From Prunella strophiata (taxonomy: Eukaryota; Chordata; Aves; Passeriformes; Prunellidae): a stretch of 64,000 bases of DNA. The stretch lies in NCBI GenBank assembly GCA_036583965.1, contig JAZBQD010000027.1, positions 8,967,187-9,031,186 of the forward strand, written 5' to 3'. Below are positions 56,161 through 64,000 of the stretch, in pieces; position 1 is the first letter of the stretch, and each line of letters begins with the position of its first letter. The notes under the pieces are model-generated. The model did no database searches and had not been told where the DNA came from. It saw nothing but the letters and a program-made list of their open reading frames with translations. A program made the position numbers and the translations under genes.

Positions 56161-59100
56161 GTAAGCCACCCTCCTCACCCTCCTCGGGGCTCTGAGTGCC
56201 ACTGGGCTGTCTGCTGATGCTGTCCTTCAGCTCCTCCTTCCAGCTCATGGCCCCACAGCTTTCACAGGGGGAGATGTGCCAGCAGCCCTCAACAAGAGGG
56301 AAGGCTGCCTTGGGAGAAAGGGAGGTCACTGCCCTCCTCAAGCTGCATGAGGTGTGGTGGGAGTCTACAGCTTGGGGAATGTGGATTACTCACTGAGAGG
56401 AGGTTTTTGAACAACACAGGTGATGATGCACTGGATCTTCGTTGATCCAAACCCCAATTTTTTTAATGATCTGGAAATGTCTCTTGCCAGTAACGGATAG
56501 AAGCAAGAAAGCTATTTCCTCTGCTTAACTCCAGGTTTGCACATCTGTTCACACCCCTCTACTTTTGGCTCTGAAACTTGGCTTCTGGACAGCTCTAGGG
56601 CTGTCTCCAAAAGCAGCATTCTCAGTCAGTGGCACCTCCCATCAGGCTGCCCAGAAGGTGCCTGATCTAACTTCACACTAATGAAACACAGGGTTTTCAG
56701 TGTCCCCTGGGGGCAACCAGGATGTGACACGGGGGTGAATGAGCCAGGCATCCACCCAGCATTGCCCTGAATTCTCCTGCAGCATCATTTCTAACCACCT
56801 TTCCTTTCTGCTCCATTCACCTCTGAATACACACTGGGTAAACCAGCTCATACAGGTATCACACCTGGAGATAAAGCATACCAGCTACAAATGATACATA
56901 TATGTATCTACAACCTTTTTTCTTAAATATAGATCTACATAAATATATGATATAAAATCTCTAAAAACCTGGTGGCACTGAGAACTGCCAGTCTTCTTTA
57001 CCTGAGCAGACCACCTGTGAGTCCCTGCTGACTTCTTGCAGTTTGATGGGCTTGAGCTGTTAAATGTTTGCTCTCAGCCCAGGCTGTCCTGCACTGCCTG
57101 TACCTGTTTTGAGGGATGAAAGGACAGCCTCAGACTTGTGTGCAAGGACTTTGGTACCTTCTGCCCTGGGCAGTGTTTGTACAGCTGAGGTCATGTCTTG
57201 GTCAGTGGCTAAGTTCCATCCTGCCAGGAGGAAGGCACTGCCACTGTCCTCTGCTGCAGTGGATGGACAAAGCCCTTCAACACCTGGGTTCCTGTGTTTG
57301 CATCCTGTTTGTGATATCCAAACTCAGGATAAAACACTTGGCAGCTCTAAGTCTGAACCTCCACATGCAGGATCTGCCTTTCCAGCAAGCTCTGGTGAAA
57401 ATGTTGACAAAACTTAACAGCCTTATCCCCTGAGCCAAAGGGTAACTGTGGGGAGGCCTTTGAGCCTTTCAGGGGAACTTCTAGGGTAATGTCCTGGAAG
57501 AATTTGCCACAGGTTTAGAGTGTGCCTCACTGCTTGGGGTGAGCAAAAGGGGTTCTCCCTGTGCAGCACTGTGTTAATCTGCCCTTTCCCTGTGGGTCAT
57601 TGCCCTTGCACTGCCCACAGGCCATTGGCCCCTGACCCTCATACTGAACCCAGGACATTGCACTGTGTTCTCATCTTCTGTCCCTCGGCTCCTTCAGCAT
57701 GGCTCTACCACAAACCTCTCCTGGAACTCTTGCAGAGACCCTTTCTGTCCTTTTGCTGAGTTTTCTGTGGTGTGAGTGTGGATTGAGTGACTGTGCCTGC
57801 CTGAGCAGCTTTCTCAGAAGATGCTTTTGGGAGGTAGCAGCAAACACCATCCATTTTCCACACTGCTCCATGACTGGAGTTGCTGCCCTGGATCCCCCTC
57901 ACCTTCCCTCTGCAGGTCCCCAGTGCCCAGACAGATGCCATTCTGTCCCTGCCCCTGCTGGAACTCACTGCAAGACTCCAGGAAGGGTCTCTGTCCCCCA
58001 GGACTGTCCTCTATACCTACTTAGAGAAGGTGAGTGTCCATCCACAGTGAGATGGACAAAGCAAATCTTTTACCTTCTCCATGGGGTGTGTGCTGGTGGC
58101 TGAAAAGGCTCGCTGGAGCTGGATTATGACCAGCCTTTAATACAGCAGATATTGAGAGAAAAACATCTTCCTGGGTCAGATTCACCACTGGGCAGTCCTT
58201 TGAGGTGGCTTGAGCTGGGATGCTCTGGGGAGAGGGATATTCATGCTGTATTCTGTAAATCAAGGTATCTGCTGAATGCAGCTGTAATGATGCTGTTCTT
58301 ATCCATCACCTGCTCCTCCACATGCCTAACCAAGGCCCTGGAAGTGACCCAGCAGACAAACTGCCTGCGACACTTCATCCCAGAGTGTGAGGAGCAGCTC
58401 CAGGAGGTAGAAGGGCACAAGGAGAAAGGGCTGCTCCACGGCATCCCCGTCAGCATCAAGGATCACATCGGCCACAAGGTTCTTCCCCTTGTGTTTGGGG
58501 GTGTCCCAGAATGGGCTGGGCTGGGGGTGAAGTGGTGGGAGGTGGAGAATGGGGAAGGGGCCCAATCCCTCCCTGCTTGCACCACAGGAAACCTGGCTGT
58601 GTCTGAGGCAGCTGCAGTGGGCACTCACTCACTCACTCACTCACTCACTCACTCACTCACTCACTCACTCACTCACTCACTCACTCACTCACTCACCCAC
58701 TCACTCACTCACTCACCCACTCACCCACTCACTCCCCCCACACCTGGTTGGATGTGGGAGAGAGAACAGAAAGTGAGAAAACTCGTGGGTTGAGATAAAG
58801 ACAGTTTGTTAGGTAAACTCTGCACGCAAGGAAAGCAAAACAAGTAACTTGTTCACCACATCCCATGGGCTGGCAGGTGTTCAGCCACCCCCATGGAGAG
58901 CAGGGCTCCATCATGTGTGGTGGTAACTGGGAAACCCCAAGTTTCCCAGTAACCATCACCTCAAACATCTCCCCTTCCTCCTTCTTCCCCCAGCTTTATG
59001 TGCTGAGCATGACTCCATGGGGCATGGAATGTCCCTCTGGTCACTTGGGGTCAGCTGTCCTGACTGTCCCCTCCCAGCTGTGCACCCCCAGCCTGCTCAC

Positions 59101-62100
59101 TGGTGAGGTGGCTCTGTGCAAGCCCTGCTCAGTGATAACAATACCATCCCTGTGTTATCAACACTGTTTACAGCACAAAACCCAAAACACAGCCCTGTAG
59201 CAGCTACTGTGAAGAAAATAAACTTCTACCCCAGCCAGAAGCAACACAAACTTCCATCAGCAGAGAAAAACCAGGGATGAATAGTTATAGACACAAATGA
59301 CTTTCTCCTCTGACACAGTACAGGCTGCACTAAAGTTGAGCCCCAAATACCAAAGGCTAACTGAAAAAGGCTCACACATTTTGTTTACCTGGGATTATTC
59401 CTTCCCTGAACATCCACTGGTGGAATCACTGGGACAGCAGGATGCTGGGTTTGATCCTGAGCTAGTGCACCCAATGGAGTATGGAGCTGCATTTGGGTCA
59501 GGGAGAAAAGGAGCAAGGAAATGAGCAAGGAGAGCTTCAGGAGCAGCTTTAACCCAGTGAGTGCTTGGCAGCCCTCTGCCAAGGATGGGAGGAGAGGGAG
59601 TCCTTGGAGCAAGGGCTCTCAAGGCAGTGGGCTGGTACCAAACACACAAACCCTGAAGGAATGCCAGAGGATCCTTCCAAAAGAGCAAGGGAACTGCCCT
59701 GACCATGTCCCTTGTCACTTCTCCTCTCTGCAGGGGACAGTTGGCAACCTGTGGGCTGGTGCAGTGCCTGGGCACTCTGGTGGAGGAGGACAGCGTCCTG
59801 GTCAAGGTCCTGAAGAGACAAGGAGCCATCCCATTTGCAATGACCAATGTGCCACAATCCCTCTTCAGGTGACACACATCACTAAAAATCTGGTTGTGCT
59901 TCTGAAGGCAAATCCCAGCCTGTAGGACCCTGGACAGGCTCCTCCCTGGCTGCTGAGACCTGGCCTGGAGAGTCCCTCTTCCATTATCTGGCAACAATCC
60001 CGACTGAAAAAGCTGTCAGATAAAAGATAAAGAGGGGGAAAAGCCTGCCATGAGTTAAGAGAAATCGAGTGCACTTGTGCATGGGAGGGAGAGCAGACTG
60101 GTGGCAATGAGCTGTCCTGAGGGATTTACAGCATGAAAGGATGGGGGTGGCTGTGCCCCACAGGCTCTCTGCAAAGGAAAACAAACCCAAGGCTGTTCCT
60201 CACAGCCTCTTTCCTGGCTTTCTTCTCTGCAGCTACGAATGCAGCAACCCCATCTTTGGGCAGACCCTGAACCCCTTGAATGCCCAGAGGAGCCCCGGGG
60301 GCTCCTCGGGAGGGGAGGGAGCTCTGATTCGCAGGGGGAGGCTCCATCCTGGGCATCGGCTCCGACATGGGCGGCAGCATCCGCCTGCCCTCCAGCTTCT
60401 GCGGGCTCTGCGGGCTCAAACCCACGGCCGAGAGGCTCAGGTGGGTGCTGGGGCTGCCCTGCCAACCCTGCCCGTGCTCAGGCTGGGCTGAAGGGGGAAG
60501 TACTGGGTGGGTATTTGGAGGGAGGAGAGAGGGTGGCTCGTAAAATGTGGCTTGTTCTGCTCAAAACCTCTCCCAGGAGATGGCACGGTTGGATTTTGTG
60601 AGCAATGGGCATGTTTTCATTGTAAATCTAGCCTGGAGTTAAGTAAAAGGGAGTTAAAGTGGTTAAATAATGCCAAAATGGAACAGTTTTGGTTAAACCA
60701 AAACTAAGATCTGTTGCAGTTTAGGTTTGTTTATTTTGGCCAAAATTTCCTGGTTTGAAATACTCAATTCAAATTTTTGAAATAATTTCCTTCTGTTTCT
60801 GGTCCTGAGCTGGAGACCCCACGTGCTTTTCAAACATATTGTGAATATTTCCCCATTACTGAAATGACAATGCACTTCTTCTTTTCCCACAGCCTGTCTG
60901 GAGTGACTGGCCCTATCGATGGTGTCCTGGCAGGTACATGAATTTTAAATTCCTTTTCCCTATATCCTGTGAAGAGCCTGATGCTCTCCTGTAGGCCAGA
61001 AGAAAACCTGGGACAACAAAGGCCTGTCTGGAGTCCATCAGAAACTTCCCTCACTGCCTGCTGACCCTGACGTGGCTGTGCAGAGGGGTGGGCTGGTGTC
61101 TGGCACATCCATCTGCTCAGTGTGGGTGTTTGCTCTTGTCCCATCCAGTGCCTTGTGCCCTGGGGCCCATGGCAAGGGACGTGGACAGCCTGGCCCTGTG
61201 CATGAAGGCTCTGCTGTGCCAGGAGATGTTCCAGCTGGACCCCACCGTGCCCCCCATTCCCCTTCAACGAGGAGGTGAGGCCTTCACTCAGCAAGCCCTG
61301 GCTCCTTCCTGAGTGCCACACACCCTCCTGAAGGGTCCAGTTATCTTTACAGCACTGGTTTTCAGTAAAATAGCTCTCTTTGAGGGCACAATTCATAATT
61401 TTAGTTTTTTAAAAATAGGCAAATCAGTAGTTATCCTGTCTGTCTTCTCAGCTGGAATGCAGCTTATTGAATTGAGAGGATCCAGGAAAGAGCAGGGAAG
61501 AAGGAGACACTGGGAGCAAATGGCTGGAGATCTTTAGGGGAAGATGAGACAGGAGCAGAAACTGCTGCAGCAAATCTCTTGACTGAGGGTGTTCCCTTCC
61601 TCTCTGCAGCAGACCAGCTGCTGGAGGTTTTCCCACCTCCACACTTTTTAGCAGTGGTTGAATCCACTTGTCTAGAATGGCTGTGCTCCTCCTGAAGGAG
61701 GGCCTGGAGAAAAAGACATTTGGAAAGGGTAACTATAAACAGCAAACCTGTTTTAGTCACTCCTTAAAATATTAGTCACTCCTTAGCATCTGGAGCTCCT
61801 TCCCCCTCCTGCAGTGGGTGTCAGCATGGGAGCAGACCTACCCCCAGCAGGGTGGGTGTCACAAATGAGTGATTTAGGTCACCTAAAGAATCACTATCAA
61901 AGGCATTGCAAAAAGCAGGTTTTAATACAATTTTGCAAAAGGGTGACAAAGTTCAATGACAGGGTTCACTCTGTTTCTTAGTTCTGAAGATGGAGCACTT
62001 AAAGGAAAATCAGCTTAGTGTCACTTTGGAATGATTTACCTGGAGACTGGGGATGCAAAGGGCAGGGAAGACCCTCCCTTTGAGTCACAAGGTTCAGAAA

Positions 62101-63993
62101 GGACCCCCTTGCTTTCTAAACTCCTGGCAGAGCCTAGGTACAGCTGAGTCCAGAACTAGTCCCAGACTGGCCAACAGCTCAGATCTAAGAATTTAAAGGG
62201 AAATACAAGGAGTAGGGGAGACCCTACCACTGCATCACAAGGTTCAGAGAGGATCTTTGCTTTCTTGATGTAGTGTGGGTGTGGCTGGATCCAGTCTTAG
62301 TCCCAGACCTGGTCAGCTGTGTGTGTCTAAAGGACTTTCCCAGCAATCCCACTAGGAATAGGAATGATACCTGGTGTCTCCTTGCCCCAGGTGTACTCCA
62401 GCTCCACTCCCCTGCGGGTCGGGTACTACGACACCGATGGCTACTTCCCACTGCCCCCCTGCATGAGGAGGGCAGTGAGGGAAACCAGGAGGGCTCTGCA
62501 GGCAGCTGGGCACCAGGTGAGCACCACCACCCCCTGCTCTGCTCCCCAGGGTGTCCCCTGCCTCGCTCCTCGCTGAGGAAATCATCCTTCAGAAACCAGA
62601 CACAGCTGCCAAGCACATCTGTGGGGAAAATGACCTGGCTGAGGTGTGGGATTATGTTACTCCAGCCACATAACACCAGGGAGAGCCCCCTCTGCCTGAG
62701 GGAGCAGTGCATCTCATGGGCAGTCAGCAGGAATAATCTCATGGGAAGATGCCTGGATGGAAAATGGTTGAACCAGGGCTTCTCTTGGAACATGGAGCCC
62801 AGGCAGAGACCCCTCTGCCTAAGGGAGCAGTGCATCTCATGGGCCATCAGCAGGAATAATCTCATGGGGAGATGCCTGGATGGAAAACAGGGCTTATCTT
62901 GGCACATGGAGCCCAGGGAGGTGCTTCTCTGCCTCTGAGAATTATCCACATTTGGGTTTTGGAAACTATTCACATCCCCAGGCTGCCACATAATCTGTGT
63001 TTTGGTGCAGCTGGTGCTCTTCTCTCCCCCTCGGATCCCCTATGTCATGACTGAACTGTTTATGAAGACCTTTTTTGCTGATGGAGGCCGTGCCTGGCTG
63101 GATGTGTTGTGAGTAGGAGCCCTCTGGCAGCAGTGCTGCCAACACCTCCATCCCCATGCCATGAGCATGGCACAGCCCAGCTCTCCCACCCCAAACAGGC
63201 AACACTCAGGTCTCTGAGAAGAGAAAAGCAGCTTCTCTGGCTCACCCCATCCTCTTGTCATCTCTCAGCACAGGAAATATTGTAGATCCAGGCTTGAAAC
63301 CACAGGTGAATTCCTGCAAGATCCCGAGGCTGGTGAAGAAGCTGCTGGCTCTGCTTCTTAAACCTCTGGTGAGTCCCTGTCCCTCAGGACAGGAACAGGG
63401 GCTTCCTGGGGTGACACAAGCTGCTGCAGCCCCATGTCATGTCCCTAAGGAGCCTCATGCCTTTCCAGTTTCCCCGCCTGGCTGACTACCTGAGCGCCTT
63501 GGCTGGAATGAGGTAAGATGGAATTGTCCCCAGGGATGCCCGTGGAAATGGGTGATACCTTCTCCTCTAGGTGCCCATGGTGGAGGGGACTGATTCACAA
63601 CAGGCTGTGATCTGCTCTCTGCAGGCTGTCCTTCATTCCTGGACATGGCCTGACTGCCCCTAGTGATATCCTGACAGGAATGGGGCACTTGAATGGATAA
63701 GATCATTACAGGAAGCCTGTGGAAGAGATGAGTATTAAATCCAGGCCCATCAGGGAAACCTTCTCTCCAGCACTTCCAGACATTTGCTGCTTAATTGCTT
63801 GGCCAGATGCCAAAGGAAACTTTAGGAAGATTGTGAAAGCTGTATTGTTTTAAGCAATTGCTAAAATCACCAGGGCTTATCAACCCAGAGGACTATTTAA
63901 ACAATTCCTCCTCCTTTTAAGCTTAAAGATGTTGCTATGATTTCCACTTGCAGGTCAGTGCAGGAGATGTGGAATCATCACCATCAAATACAG
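55951..63993 (+). CDS. FAAH copy 3: FAAH-like membrane amidase, exons 1-12 (cut by window edge)
   Basis: Third FAAH-family gene in the same orientation. Exons 1-12 are visible and exons 13-15 must lie to the right. The visible part is about 461 codons: hydrophobic segment at about residues 19-38, a strongly basic helix ([15 protein letters not shown]), then the amidase domain with predicted Lys150, Ser225 and Ser249 and a normal MGGSIRLP loop. The cap is basic ([13 protein letters not shown]), like copy 2 and unlike copy 1. Exons 4, 5 and 7 each contain one extra base, in GGG, TT and CCCC, so the literal frame is broken three times. Given the intact splice phases I favour sequence errors over decay, but this copy is the likeliest real pseudogene of the three. 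An LTR-like element lies just upstream of the ATG. Possible relative of avian vitamin D3 hydroxylase-associated protein. Confidence 0.88.
57916..58029 (+). CDS. FAAH copy 3, exon 2
   Basis: 38 codons between CTCTGCAG and [26 protein letters not shown] and the ending LYTYLEK align with the other copies. Confidence 0.92.
58335..58478 (+). CDS. FAAH copy 3, exon 3 (catalytic lysine)
   Basis: 48 codons. It begins [14 protein letters not shown] and holds [12 protein letters not shown] with Lys150. Acceptor ACCAAG. The donor AAG/GTTCTT is a weak match to consensus, and a CTCA tetranucleotide array lies about 140 bases into the intron. Confidence 0.9.
58622..58733 (+). repeat. (CTCA)n microsatellite in intron 3 of copy 3
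   Basis: About 28 tetranucleotide units, with a few CCCA variants near the end. Confidence 0.95.
59734..59868 (+). CDS. FAAH copy 3, exon 4 (frame break)
   Basis: 135 bases where 134 are expected. Dropping one G of the GGG at 59753-59755 gives [20 protein letters not shown] and then [19 protein letters not shown], aligning residue for residue with copy 1. Acceptor CTCTGCAG, donor GTGACA. Confidence 0.85.
60233..60440 (+). CDS. FAAH copy 3, exon 5 (both catalytic serines, frame break)
   Basis: Encodes [30 protein letters not shown] (Ser225) and, after one extra T at 60328-60329, the [19 protein letters not shown] block (Ser249). It is 208 bases against 207. The stretch after the first serine motif is nearly identical in DNA to copy 2. 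Confidence 0.9.
60893..60933 (+). CDS. FAAH copy 3, exon 6
   Basis: 41 bases between CCCACAG and GTACAT. It encodes [14 protein letters not shown], the right size and phase but divergent from the other two copies. Confidence 0.82.
61149..61274 (+). CDS. FAAH copy 3, exon 7 (frame break)
   Basis: [19 protein letters not shown] and [11 protein letters not shown] are as in copy 2. It has 126 bases where 125 are expected. The CCCC at 61259-61262 is one base too long, and removing it gives PFNEE before the GTGAGG donor. Confidence 0.88.
62391..62516 (+). CDS. FAAH copy 3, exon 8
   Basis: 42 codons between GCCCCAG and [25 protein letters not shown] is followed by [20 protein letters not shown], in frame. 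Confidence 0.92.
62684..62940 (+). repeat. ~120-bp tandem repeat in intron 8 of copy 3
   Basis: Two full units (offset 123 bases) and a partial third share CTCTGCCTNAGGGAGCAGTG and CATCTCATGGG, then CAGCAGGAATAATCTCATGG and ATGCCTGGATGGAAAA. Confidence 0.92.
63011..63108 (+). CDS. FAAH copy 3, exon 9
   Basis: 98 bases between GGTGCAG and GTGAGT. It encodes [20 protein letters not shown] and then [12 protein letters not shown] with the split Phe codon. Confidence 0.9.
63269..63368 (+). CDS. FAAH copy 3, exon 10 (membrane cap)
   Basis: 100 bases between TCTCAG and GTGAGT. It encodes [19 protein letters not shown] and then [14 protein letters not shown], a leucine-rich cap with a Lys-Lys pair. 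Confidence 0.9.
63469..63512 (+). CDS. FAAH copy 3, exon 11
   Basis: 44 bases between TTTCCAG and GTAAGA. It encodes [14 protein letters not shown] plus a split codon, aligning with human LPRLSAFLSNMK. Confidence 0.85.
63954..63993 (+). CDS. FAAH copy 3, exon 12 (last in window)
   Basis: 40 bases between ACTTGCAG and GTTTGT. It encodes [13 protein letters not shown] after a split Arg codon, aligning with copy 1 TVDEVWSLHHEIE. Size and phase equal exon 12 of copy 1. It lies 7 bases from the window edge. Confidence 0.75.
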
Positions 63994-64000
63994 GTTTGTT

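Noticed and set aside
58549..58793. LTHSLTHS repeat peptide
   Set aside because: Translation of the CTCA array in intron 3 of copy 3.
63624..63700. Possible exon 12 of copy 3 after CTCTCTGCAG
   Set aside because: Its translation has no similarity to the family; the segment at 63954-63993 fits in size, phase and sequence.
1..64000. CRISPR arrays, operons, ribosome binding sites, tRNA or rRNA genes
   Set aside because: None seen. The intron-exon structure shows a vertebrate nuclear region, and the tandem repeats lack spacer organisation.

Overview
This is a stretch of bird nuclear genome, most likely from a songbird. The clues are CR1 LINE fragments in both orientations, LTR-like sequences of avian endogenous-retrovirus type, vertebrate GT-AG introns, a CpG-island promoter, and a gene family whose exon pattern matches vertebrate FAAH exon for exon. 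No bacterial, viral or RNA-gene content was recognised.

Layout. Bases 1 to about 24,800 hold no protein-coding gene that I can support. They contain microsatellites, CR1 relics, a 309-bp direct repeat pair, a long G/T tract and a few repeat-poor blocks that look like candidate conserved elements. From 25,362 to the right edge lies a head-to-tail array of three genes on the + strand, all of the fatty-acid amide hydrolase (FAAH, amidase-signature) family. Copy 1 (25,362-34,028) has 15 exons and is the closest to mammalian FAAH. Copy 2 (36,954-48,263) has 15 exons and a canonical polyadenylation signal. Copy 3 (55,951 to beyond 63,993) has exons 1-12 in the window and is cut by the right edge. 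Between copies 2 and 3 lie decayed exon relics (exon 10-like and exon 7-like), a second copy of a 200-bp piece of copy 2's intron 10, and an LTR-like element next to copy 3.

The three products share one N-terminal hydrophobic segment followed by the amidase domain with a Lys-Ser-Ser catalytic triad, so all three are predicted membrane-bound serine hydrolases. They differ at the membrane-binding cap, at exon 6 and at one oxyanion-hole position, which suggests different substrates or membranes. Copies 2 and 3 may correspond to the avian 'vitamin D3 hydroxylase-associated protein' branch of this family. That is an inference from family knowledge, not a search result.

Eight exons each depart from the expected reading frame by +1 nucleotide, and none by -1. 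Most of these look like a homopolymer one base too long. I therefore treat the genes as probably functional in a genome assembly with residual insertion errors, but real decay is not excluded. Copies 2 and 3 also share two nearly identical exon patches (exons 5 and 7) among otherwise diverged exons, which points to gene conversion.
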